DNA of 64,000 nucleotides from Candidatus Nitrotoga sp. SPKER. GTDB lineage: Bacteria > Pseudomonadota > Gammaproteobacteria > Burkholderiales > Gallionellaceae. A program made the position numbers and the translations under genes. The notes below the pieces were generated by a model. That model made no database searches. It worked only from the letters and a program-made list of their open reading frames with translations, and was not told where the DNA came from. Location: positions 171,422 to 235,421 of the forward strand of contig QFXG01000028.1 in NCBI GenBank assembly GCA_003402285.1, read 5' to 3'. Positions 9,639-16,646 of this stretch are shown here, one piece after another (positions within the stretch are counted from its first letter, which is position 1; every line of letters starts with the position of its first letter).

Positions 9639-10823
9639 GTGATTGATCAGGAAGAGCACAAACATCAGGAAACCGGACACAGTCAGGTAGCCACTTTGCT
9701 ACTGGAAACGGATATGGACTGTTTCCTCACGATCGATGGTGAAGATCAAGGTAAGTTGGAAAGAGATTATCCCCGTAGCTTCCATTTGCCATTGGGATAC
9801 CCTCTTATTCATGCTGCTACGCAAGACGGCCTGATGGGAAAAGAATGGGTGCAGCCACTCTATCGGGAAGAAGAGGTCGTACATTTCATTTATCTGGCAG
9901 ATGAACACACTCAGGCACGCTTAAAACTTGAAGAGGAAATGCGGCAACCACTGGGCATAGAGTGTTTATCGATAGAGCAGATACAACAAGAACAACTGGA
10001 AGCAGCAAAAAAAGCTGGGCTTGCCCCCGTGTTCCGAGATGGGCCGGATAATCCAGAAATGGTAGTAATCCCGGCTGGCAGCTATCGAATGGGTGAAGTA
10101 TCTGATAAACATAAGGTCACCATTACTCGCTCGTTTGCAGTAAGCAAATATCCAGTGACGGTAGAAGAATGGCGTAGATACGTTGATGCGAAGAGCGTAG
10201 TTGTCAAGGAACCAATGAGTGTTTACTTTGGCGCACCAGGTGACGGCAGTGAAATTAAGCCTTACGTCGAGCCGGAAGACCCCCCTCATTGTCCTTCTGA
10301 TAATGGATGGGTAGGAACCACCCTGCCGGTCACTAACGTCAGTTGGTTTGATGCGCAGGATTATGTGCGTTGGCTAACAGCCCAGACTGGCCAGACTTAC
10401 CGTTTGCTGACTGAAGCGGAATGGGAGTACGTCTGTCGTGCAGGCTCTGTGACTGAATATTACTGGGGCGATGAAATAGGCGATAACAACTGTAATTGCC
10501 AGGATAGCGGGAGCAAATGGAGTTGTAAACGTGCTTCGCGAGTAGGCAGTTTCGCGCCTAACCTTTTTGGTGTGCACGACATGCTGGGAAATGTATGGGA
10601 GTGGGTGGAAGATCATTGGCATAATAATTACGAGGGCGCTCCGCCAGACGAGACAGCTTGGACGTATGGAGGTAACCAGCAAGGACGGGTGGTACGTGGT
10701 GGCTCTTGGGATTGTAGTCCAAAACTTGCGCGCTCCGCCAGCCGCGCCCGAGCCGTAACATCAAGCCGATACGACGATTTTGGGTTTCGTGTTGCCAGCA
10801 CATTGGATGAGTCGACTGATTAA
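9639..10823 (+). CDS. FGE-sulfatase (SUMF1) fold protein with PEGA-like N-terminus, copy 2
   Basis: This 394-residue protein starts at a GTG preceded by GGGAG at 9626-9630. Residues about 18-90 form a PEGA-like beta domain (ATLLLETDMDCFLTIDGED, then LPLGYPLIHAATQDGL and VVHFIYLADE). A short helical linker with GIECLSIEQIQQEQLEAAKK follows, then the FGE-fold domain from PEMVVIPAGSYRMGEV to RVVRGGSW...GFRVASTLDESTD. A 20-30 residue insertion with YFGAPGDGSEIKPYVEPEDP lies in the middle of the FGE domain. The catalytic cysteines of authentic FGE are missing. Identity to copies 3 and 4 is high across the whole length by eye. It is possibly a cytoplasmic binding or sensory protein; function unknown. 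Confidence 0.85.
   Translation: MIDQEEHKHQETGHSQVATLLLETDMDCFLTIDGEDQGKLERDYPRSFHLPLGYPLIHAATQDGLMGKEWVQPLYREEEVVHFIYLADEHTQARLKLEEEMRQPLGIECLSIEQIQQEQLEAAKKAGLAPVFRDGPDNPEMVVIPAGSYRMGEVSDKHKVTITRSFAVSKYPVTVEEWRRYVDAKSVVVKEPMSVYFGAPGDGSEIKPYVEPEDPPHCPSDNGWVGTTLPVTNVSWFDAQDYVRWLTAQTGQTYRLLTEAEWEYVCRAGSVTEYYWGDEIGDNNCNCQDSGSKWSCKRASRVGSFAPNLFGVHDMLGNVWEWVEDHWHNNYEGAPPDETAWTYGGNQQGRVVRGGSWDCSPKLARSASRARAVTSSRYDDFGFRVASTLDESTD
10686..10806 (+). other. VR-like C-terminal segment of FGE copy 2
   Basis: The scaffold RVVRGGSW, P-K-x-A-R-S-A-x-R and GFRVAST surrounds the variable positions D, C, S, L, S, S, Y, D, D. Their codons (gat, tgt, agt, ctt, agc, agc, tac, gac, gat) all end in C or T. A DGR-type origin is inferred. 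Silent differences from the other copies show it was not recently copied from the same template. Confidence 0.45.
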
Positions 10824-10863
10824 CTGATTCCCTCATGTTTCTAACCATTTTAGACCATTTCAA

Positions 10864-10893
10864 TATTAATCGTCACTTAAGTGACGATTAATA
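10864..10893. repeat. Perfect 30-nt palindrome after FGE copy 2
   Basis: The 30 bases from 10864 to 10893 are an exact palindrome with arms TATTAATCGTCACTT and AAGTGACGATTAATA. It starts 41 bp after the stop codon of copy 2 and about 135 bp before copy 3. No T-tract follows, so it is not a standard intrinsic terminator. It may be an operator for a dimeric regulator, or a cruciform-forming element. Confidence 0.7.
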
Positions 10894-11028
10894 CTGGGGC
10901 AGTCTCCGTTTAATCTTGGTGAGATAATTGGTCTTTGGTTTTTGTATCGTCTCAGCGGTTGCATCACAAGCAAGAACTGACTCAGTTCAGTCATAAAAAA
11001 TTAATGGGATGCGACAAGAGGTGATTGT

Positions 11029-12117
11029 ATGACTAGCTCAGAAGAACAAAAACCGCAGAAAGCTGAGCGCAGTCGTGAAGCTATTTTGCTACTCAAAACC
11101 GACATGAACTGCCGTCTGATGGTGAACAGCGATAACCATGGCGCACTACAGAAAAATACTCCTCTCAGCATCACGCTACCCCTAGGCAGTCATCTTATTA
11201 ACGTCATCACGCAAGATGGTCTGCTGGAGAAAGAATGGACGCAGGATTTAAATAATGAAAAGCAGGTTGTCTACTTGATTCAACTGGCAGAAGAGTATGC
11301 CCAACTACAAGCAAAACGCGAAGAAGAAGTAGGCAAGCCTCTGGGCATCGAATGTTGGTCGGTGGATCAGATACAACAAAAGCAAATGGCGACGGCAACC
11401 GAAATTGGGCTTACCAAAGTATTCCGCGATGGGCCGGATGCTCCAGAAATGGTGGTAATACCGGCAGGCAGCTATCGCCGCGGGGAAGCATTTAATAAAT
11501 ACAAAGTTACCATTACCCGCCCTTTTGCAATAGGTAAATATCCAATTACGGTAGCAGAATGGAAGTGTTATGTCGAAAAGGGCAAGATATCCTATTCCCC
11601 CTCAGATAACGATTGGGAAGGCGATAACTTGCCAGTGACCAATGTTAGTTGGTTTGACGCACAGAACTACGCAAGCTGGCTATCAACCCAGACAGGTCAG
11701 ACCTATCGTTTATTGTCCGAAGCAGAATGGGAATACGCTTGCCGTGCAGGGTCAGTCACTGAATATTACTGGGGTGACGAGATAGGACATAACAACTGCA
11801 ACTGTCAAGACAGCGGTAGTGAATGGAGTCGTAAACGTGCCTCACCAGTAGGTAGCTTTCCTCCCAACGTTTTTGGGCTGCACGACATGCTGGGAAACAT
11901 ATGGGAATGGCTGGAAGACATATGGCATGATAATTACGAAGGCGCTCCATCCGATGGAACACCTTGGTCGTCTGAAGGTAATCAGCTGGGTCGTGTAATG
12001 CGCGGCGGTTCCTGGAGTAGCTTTCCAAGGTACGCGCGCTGTGCTCATCGCCATGGGAGTGTACCGGCCATCAGAAATTTTAATTTTGGCCTTCGTCTCG
12101 CCAGGACGCTACCATAA
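11029..12117 (+). CDS. FGE-sulfatase (SUMF1) fold protein with PEGA-like N-terminus, copy 3
   Basis: This 362-residue protein begins at the ATG at 11029 with an AGAGGTG site upstream. A PEGA-like domain (AILLLKTDMNCRLMVNSDNH through VVYLIQLAEEYA) is followed by the linker GIECWSVDQIQQKQMATATE and the FGE-fold domain (PEMVVIPAGSYRRGEAF, TYRLLSEAEWEYACRAG, FGLHDMLGNIWEWLED, RVMRGGSW...GFGLRLARTLP region). The conserved C-N-C...C set of the paralogues is reduced, because the third cysteine is replaced (EWSRKRAS instead of EWSCKRAS). Cysteines required for formylglycine generation are missing. Function unknown. Confidence 0.85.
   Translation: MTSSEEQKPQKAERSREAILLLKTDMNCRLMVNSDNHGALQKNTPLSITLPLGSHLINVITQDGLLEKEWTQDLNNEKQVVYLIQLAEEYAQLQAKREEEVGKPLGIECWSVDQIQQKQMATATEIGLTKVFRDGPDAPEMVVIPAGSYRRGEAFNKYKVTITRPFAIGKYPITVAEWKCYVEKGKISYSPSDNDWEGDNLPVTNVSWFDAQNYASWLSTQTGQTYRLLSEAEWEYACRAGSVTEYYWGDEIGHNNCNCQDSGSEWSRKRASPVGSFPPNVFGLHDMLGNIWEWLEDIWHDNYEGAPSDGTPWSSEGNQLGRVMRGGSWSSFPRYARCAHRHGSVPAIRNFNFGLRLARTLP
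11992..12114 (+). other. VR-like C-terminal segment of FGE copy 3
   Basis: The scaffold RVMRGGSW, P-R-x-A-R-C-A-x-R and FGLRLART surrounds the variable residues S, S, F, Y, H, I, N, F, N. Their codons (agt, agc, ttt, tac, cat, atc, aat, ttt, aat) all end in C or T. Several fixed bases (GCGCGGCGGTTC, CCAAGG, ACGCGCGCT) are shared with copy 4, suggesting a common recent ancestor or a shared former template. Confidence 0.45.
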
Positions 12118-12125
12118 ACAGTAGC

Positions 12126-12155
12126 GATATTTAAAGTATATTTTTAAAAAATATC
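12126..12155 (+). other. AT-rich inverted repeat after FGE copy 3
   Basis: A 7-bp stem (GATATTT at 12126-12132 and AAATATC at 12149-12155) surrounds an AT-only loop, 8 bp after the stop codon of copy 3. It could be a weak terminator or chance, given the AT-rich composition. Confidence 0.3.
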
Positions 12156-12287
12156 TAAAATTTGCAAGCACCTGCATACCAAGCTTTGGTAAATTTTTCT
12201 CGCGTCTTGGATTTAAATGAGTTCTAATTTTTAGAGCGACCTTCAACCTTTACTATTTTCTCTTCAATTTTTCACGGAATAGCATTC

Positions 12288-13421
12288 ATGAGTAATGAAC
12301 AACACGAAGACCCTCTCAAAAACTCAGATTCCGCTGGCGATTCTCCTGTTAAAACTACCGCAGCTTTGCTACTTGAATCTGATATGGATTGCTATCTCAC
12401 TATAAATGGCGACGATCAGGACCAACTAGATAAAAACACACCCCGACGCTTTTTTCTATCTGCGGGTAGCCACCTTATTAATGTCATCACACAAGATGGT
12501 CTAGTGGAAAAAGAATGGGTGCAAGCCTTTAATGATAAAGAGGTTGCCCATCTCATCTATCTGGCGGAGGAACATGCACAGGCCCACGCAAAGTTTAAGG
12601 AACAAAAGGAAGAACTGAAGGAACCGCTAGGCATAGAGTGTTGGTCGGTAGAACAAATTCAACTGGAACAAATAACGGCCGCAAGCGAAGTTGGATTTAC
12701 CAAATTTTTCCGTGATACACCAGATACTCCCGAGATGGTAGTGATACCCGCAGGTAGTTATCGTATGGGCGAAGTATCTAGGAAACATAAAGTTACCATT
12801 ACTCGCCCTTTTGCGGTAGGAAAATACCCGGTCACAGTAGCGGAATGGAAGCGTTTCGTTGTATCCGGCGAAACGACCTACTCTCCTGCAGATAACGGCT
12901 GGGCAGGAGACAATCTGCCCGTGACCAATGTCAATTTTATTCATGTGCAAGCCTATGTGCGCTGGCTATCGACAAAGACGGGCAAGACCTACCGCTTATT
13001 GACAGAGGCTGAATGGGAATACGCGTGCCGTGGCGGATCGGTGACGGAATATTACTGGGGTGATGAGCTTGGCAAAAACAACTGCAACTGCCAAGACAGC
13101 AAAAGCGAATGGAGTTGTAAGCGTGCCTCACCAGTCGGTAGTTTTGCGCCTAACGCATTTGGATTGCACGACATGCTGGGAAATGTATGGGAATGGGTAG
13201 AAGATACATGGCATGACACCTACCATGGGGCTCCGGCAGATGGCAAGGCTTGGTCGTCCGGCGGTGCAATAAGCACCCTCAGCAATCAGGAATGGCGCGT
13301 ACTACGCGGCGGTTCATGGATCATTGATCCAAGGGACGCGCGCTCTGCTGTTCGCTTCATGAGTGATCAGTCGAGCCGTAACTCTTACACAGGCTTCCGT
13401 GTTGCCAGAACATTGCCATGA
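12288..13421 (+). CDS. FGE-sulfatase (SUMF1) fold protein with PEGA-like N-terminus, copy 4
   Basis: This 377-residue protein starts at the ATG at 12288 after a CACGGA site. Residues about 24-95 form the PEGA-like domain (AALLLESDMDCYLTINGDDQ, LSAGSHLINVITQDGLVEKE, VAHLIYLAEEHA). The linker GIECWSVEQIQLEQITAASE leads into the FGE-fold domain (PEMVVIPAGSYRMGEV, TYRLLTEAEWEYACRGG, FGLHDMLGNVWEWVED, RVLRGGSW...GFRVARTLP). It lacks the FGE cysteine pair. Where copies 1-3 have WFDAQ the sequence reads FIHVQ. No signal peptide or membrane segment is seen, so a cytoplasmic location is predicted. Function unknown; ligand binding through the C-type-lectin face is the likeliest role. Confidence 0.85.
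   Translation: MSNEQHEDPLKNSDSAGDSPVKTTAALLLESDMDCYLTINGDDQDQLDKNTPRRFFLSAGSHLINVITQDGLVEKEWVQAFNDKEVAHLIYLAEEHAQAHAKFKEQKEELKEPLGIECWSVEQIQLEQITAASEVGFTKFFRDTPDTPEMVVIPAGSYRMGEVSRKHKVTITRPFAVGKYPVTVAEWKRFVVSGETTYSPADNGWAGDNLPVTNVNFIHVQAYVRWLSTKTGKTYRLLTEAEWEYACRGGSVTEYYWGDELGKNNCNCQDSKSEWSCKRASPVGSFAPNAFGLHDMLGNVWEWVEDTWHDTYHGAPADGKAWSSGGAISTLSNQEWRVLRGGSWIIDPRDARSAVRFMSDQSSRNSYTGFRVARTLP
13296..13418 (+). other. VR-like C-terminal segment of FGE copy 4
   Basis: The scaffold RVLRGGSW, P-R-x-A-R-S-A-x-R and GFRVART surrounds the variable residues I, I, D, D, V, S, N, S, Y. Their codons (atc, att, gat, gac, gtt, agc, aac, tct, tac) all end in C or T. This copy is the closest to textbook DGR targets of the TvpA/FGE class. 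Confidence 0.48.
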
Positions 13422-13460
13422 GGTTATAGCTTACTTTATCGAAGATCGACTTAAGAGATC

Positions 13461-13485
13461 ATAACGCCGCATTGTGCGGCGTTAT
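13461..13485. repeat. Perfect 11-bp hairpin after FGE copy 4
   Basis: Arms ATAACGCCGCA (13461-13471) and TGCGGCGTTAT (13475-13485) flank a 3-nt loop, 40 bp after the stop codon of copy 4. The stem is GC-rich in its core but no T-tract follows. It could be a factor-assisted terminator. The spacing from the gene end resembles that of the palindrome after copy 2. Confidence 0.65.
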
Positions 13486-13663
13486 ATGTCGATATATGGG
13501 TTACCGACTTAACCGGTTTGACACCGGCGGTGCTCTCTTCAAATTGTATTTATTGCAGTCTCGATAAGCGTCTCCCGAATGGTTTACGTTCTAATCTTAC
13601 CCAGTCTTACCGCTTACTTTTATACGCTCAACTGCACGCAAATACAAGCTATTTTAACTGGTA

Positions 13664-13846
13664 TTAAAATTCAACCATATCAAAATCTTCCTTACGCGCC
13701 CCGCATTCCGGGCAAGTCCAGTTGATAGGCACATCTTCCCAACGCGTGCCGGGCAAGATACCATCTTCAGGAGAGCCAGTGGCTTCATCGTACAACCAGC
13801 CACAAATAAGGCACATAAAGGTTTTATATTCAGGGTTCAGGGTCAT
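13664..13846 (-). CDS. Rubredoxin
   Basis: This is a 60-residue iron protein for one-electron transfer in the cytoplasm. The two Fe-binding cysteine pairs are CLICGW near residues 12-15 and CPECGA near 45-48, with the typical [16 protein letters not shown] segment between them. The ATG at 13846 fits the family start ([16 protein letters not shown]); the internal ATG at 13816 would remove the strand before the first Cys pair. It is divergent from thiD, an arrangement common in betaproteobacteria. Confidence 0.93.
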   Translation of the reverse strand: MTLNPEYKTFMCLICGWLYDEATGSPEDGILPGTRWEDVPINWTCPECGARKEDFDMVEF

Positions 13847-13907
13847 GGCGAGTAATTTCAGTTAAAATTGCATTTTTATTTTGTATTTTACAATGACACT
13901 CACTGCC

Positions 13908-14747
13908 ATGTCTGACATCCCACCTATTGTCCTTACTTTTGGTGCCACTGATCCCAGCGGGGGGGCAGGTTTGCAGGCCGATATTCTGACTATTGCCAGT
14001 ATGGGCTGTCATCCCTTGTCCGTTGTAACGGCAGTCACGGTACAGGACACCAGGGGGGTAGATGACATATTGCCAATTGATGCTGAATGGGTATCTGATC
14101 AGGCACGTGCAGTGCTGGAAGACATGCCCGTGGCGGCATTCAAAATCGGCCTACTGGGCAGCGTAGAGAATATTGCGGCGATTGCTGAAGTGATCTCAGA
14201 TTATCCCGAAATTCCATTGATATTTGACCCAGTGCTGGCATCCGGTCGCGGTGATGAATTGGCCGATGAGGACATGTTGGACGCACTACGTGAACTGTTA
14301 TTACCGCAGACCACTATTCTGACACCAAATAGCATCGAGGCACGCCGCCTCATTCAAGATGAGGATAATGACGAAGACAATCCCGATCTGGCCGAGTGTG
14401 CCAAACGTATCGTGCAGCTTGGTTGTGAATATGTGCTTGTGACTGGCACACACGAGCATACGCCCAAAGTAATTAACACGCTTTACGGCGAAAATGGTTT
14501 GTTAGTACGTAGCGATAGCTGGAAGCGTCTGCCCGGCATTTATCATGGCTCCGGCTGCACACTGGCCTCGGCCATTGCCTCTTTGCTGGCAAACGGACTG
14601 CCCATCAATGAAGCGGTAAAAGAAGCTCAGGAGTTCACTTGGCAAACATTGCAATTTGCCTTCCGCCCCGGCATGGGACAGCATATTCCAGATCGTTTAT
14701 TTTGGGCCCGTGAGGACGAAGAGGATGAATCCAGCGTACGCCATTAA
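13908..14747 (+). CDS. thiD: Hydroxymethylpyrimidine/phosphomethylpyrimidine kinase
   Basis: ThiD phosphorylates HMP and HMP-P to HMP-PP for thiamine synthesis. The domain is a ribokinase-fold kinase: ATDPSGGAGLQADILTIASM near residues 10-30 binds HMP, VTAVTVQDT follows, FDPVLASGRGD lies mid-protein and GSGCTLASAIASLLANG holds the catalytic aspartate-equivalent anion hole. Starts at 13908 (MSDIPPIVLTFG) or 13893 are both possible because neither has a clear Shine-Dalgarno; 13908 best matches family N-termini. It overlaps thiE by 23 nt, indicating translational coupling. Confidence 0.93.
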   Translation: MSDIPPIVLTFGATDPSGGAGLQADILTIASMGCHPLSVVTAVTVQDTRGVDDILPIDAEWVSDQARAVLEDMPVAAFKIGLLGSVENIAAIAEVISDYPEIPLIFDPVLASGRGDELADEDMLDALRELLLPQTTILTPNSIEARRLIQDEDNDEDNPDLAECAKRIVQLGCEYVLVTGTHEHTPKVINTLYGENGLLVRSDSWKRLPGIYHGSGCTLASAIASLLANGLPINEAVKEAQEFTWQTLQFAFRPGMGQHIPDRLFWAREDEEDESSVRH

Positions 14748-15378
14748 AGGCGTTTACGCCATTACGCCAGACTATGCAGACACCATAAATTTGCTGCATC
14801 ACGTACGGCTAGCAGTGGCAGGCGAAGTACAAATTCTGCAGTATCGCAATAAATCAGCAAACGCCACGCAACGACTAAAGCAGGCTCACGCCTTACGCAA
14901 ACTGACGCGTGAATTTGCCATACCATTTATTGTAAATGACGATGCACAACTGGCAGCACAGGTAGATGCAGATGGCGTGCATTTAGGTATAGCGGATGGA
15001 AGCGTTGATGCGGCGCGTGCCATACTGGGCAGGCATAAAATCATCGGCATTTCTTGCTATAACCGCCTGTCACTGGCTCAAGATGCAATTCATGCAGGCG
15101 CGGATTATGTGGCCTTCGGAGCATTTTTTCCCTCCACCACCAAACCCAACGCTGCAGTGGCAGATATTGAACTATTGCAGCAAGCGCGCGCCACACTGCC
15201 CGTACCGCTGGTAGCAATAGGTGGTATCACTCTGAACAATGCCGCAGCGTTAGTACATGCCGGTGCAGATGCACTGGCGGTGATTTCGGCTTTATTTGCT
15301 GCGAAAGACATTACGTTAACCGCAAAAAAATTGTCCGCGTTATTTAATTCAAGTCGATTCGAAAATAATAAGAATTAG
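14725..15378 (+). CDS. thiE: Thiamine-phosphate synthase
   Basis: ThiE joins HMP-PP and thiazole phosphate into thiamine phosphate. The 217-residue TIM-barrel shows QYRNKSAN near residue 42, FIVNDDAQLAAQVDADGVHL, GISCYNRLSLAQDAIHAGAD, the pyrophosphate-binding FFPSTTKPNA and VAIGGITLNNA. The start at 14725 lies inside the thiD coding end with GAAGAGG directly upstream. Only the pyrimidine and coupling steps are encoded here; thiC, thiG and thiO are not in the window. No TPP riboswitch is seen before thiD. Confidence 0.93.
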   Translation: MNPAYAIKGVYAITPDYADTINLLHHVRLAVAGEVQILQYRNKSANATQRLKQAHALRKLTREFAIPFIVNDDAQLAAQVDADGVHLGIADGSVDAARAILGRHKIIGISCYNRLSLAQDAIHAGADYVAFGAFFPSTTKPNAAVADIELLQQARATLPVPLVAIGGITLNNAAALVHAGADALAVISALFAAKDITLTAKKLSALFNSSRFENNKN

Positions 15379-15464
15379 AAACATGTAGCCACCCATCAAA
15401 AACTTCCAGAGGTATGTGTAGCTCAATACATTTGATTCTTGGATTTGACTCCATCAGATTATGC

Positions 15465-16646
15465 CTACTTATGACCTTGCGCCAGCGCCATTGCTTTCTG
15501 AAAATATTTAAATGCCTCGCCTGATTGCTGCAATTTTTCAGACAAGTGGCCGAGTGCAGTATATGCAGCACTACTGGGTAGAATGCTATTGCTGGCATCC
15601 AGATAATTTTGAGCTTTACTCCACAATTCTTGATGCAAACACAGTTTCCCCAACACCAGCAATAATCCGGCATCCTCAGGATGCTGCTTGAGCCAACGCT
15701 CTGCCTGTTCGATTTGGCTTCCTGCTTCGCCACTCAGGCATTCTCCATAGAGCATGACCAGATCGCTATCCCATGACGCATTCAATCTGTCAGTGATAAT
15801 CTGCCTTGCGTTACGACAATCCCCTTGATGGATGAAAGCACGCGCAGCCGCCGCTACAACTTTAGGGCGCCTTTTGAACTCACTAGGGGTACTTTTCCAG
15901 ATGGACAGCAACGCTGAGGCATCCAGCGTGTGTGCGCGGATTTTTTCCAGCCAAGCTTGCTGGCGTACCTGCGCAACAGCGACGCTGTCCATTGCACTGC
16001 GTTTTTCCAATTGATCTACAACATCCAGTATCGCGTCCCAATTTCGCGCCTGTTGCTGTGCCCTAAGCTCAAGATGAAGCGCGCCAACATGGCCTTTTAC
16101 CCCACTTTCGCGCAACTCTTTCAGCGATTGAAGTGCGGCTTGAGGTTGGTGTTGATCGAGATTAAATTTGGCTTGCGCCATCAAACGCATGGTTGATACA
16201 CCTGCCGCCTCATTATCGACTTTAACCAGGTAATCATCTCGCCTCTCGAATTCACGCAGTTCATGTGCTGCACGTGCTGCAATAACAGGGTTGAGGCCAG
16301 AATTTTCGCCTAATTCCATCGCACGTACCGCAGCCTTTTCCGCTACCGCAAAACGTCCCTCGAAAAACGCACCAAGCGCTTCCATCATGGCTAACCGACC
16401 TTTACTGTGAGCACGTTCAATGCGGAACTGGCGCACGTAAGCGGGAAGGCGGATAGCAGAGAGCGCCAAACGCACGGTGAAATATCCCAGCACCAACAGG
16501 GCTAACATCATTAGCAAAAACAAGGTGAGTGACACTTCAATACGATAGGGTGGATACACTAACAACACATAACCGGGATTGTGTGCTGCCAACTTCAGTG
16601 CCACGGCTAGCGAGAATAACCCCAGTAACCACACCAGGAATTTCAT
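15465..16646 (-). CDS. hemY: HemY-type inner-membrane TPR protein
   Basis: This is a 393-residue protein with two N-terminal membrane helices (about residues 1-20 and 38-62: LTLFLLMMLALLVLGYFTV) followed by TPR-like helical repeats, matching the HemY_N family of proteobacteria. It is unrelated to the Bacillus protoporphyrinogen oxidase of the same name. Its exact role is unsettled; it is co-encoded with uroporphyrinogen-III enzymes and may scaffold tetrapyrrole synthesis. It overlaps hemX by 4 nt and is the last gene of the hemC-hemD-hemX-hemY cluster. The Cys-rich motif near the C-terminus seen in some TPR proteins is absent. Confidence 0.9.
   Translation of the reverse strand: MKFLVWLLGLFSLAVALKLAAHNPGYVLLVYPPYRIEVSLTLFLLMMLALLVLGYFTVRLALSAIRLPAYVRQFRIERAHSKGRLAMMEALGAFFEGRFAVAEKAAVRAMELGENSGLNPVIAARAAHELREFERRDDYLVKVDNEAAGVSTMRLMAQAKFNLDQHQPQAALQSLKELRESGVKGHVGALHLELRAQQQARNWDAILDVVDQLEKRSAMDSVAVAQVRQQAWLEKIRAHTLDASALLSIWKSTPSEFKRRPKVVAAAARAFIHQGDCRNARQIITDRLNASWDSDLVMLYGECLSGEAGSQIEQAERWLKQHPEDAGLLLVLGKLCLHQELWSKAQNYLDASNSILPSSAAYTALGHLSEKLQQSGEAFKYFQKAMALAQGHK

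Noticed and set aside
8482-13421. Sulfatase-modifying factor assignment with activity on sulfatases
   Set aside because: Catalytic cysteines are missing and no sulfatase is encoded nearby.
13422-13663. DGR template repeat or accessory gene downstream of the FGE array
   Set aside because: The 242 bp contain a hairpin but no segment resembling the variable regions with adenine codons, and no reverse transcriptase motif occurs in any frame of the window that I could see.
15344-15733. 129-codon minus-strand open frame
   Set aside because: It lies in another frame of the hemY 3' end and of thiE, and has no family features; a shadow frame.
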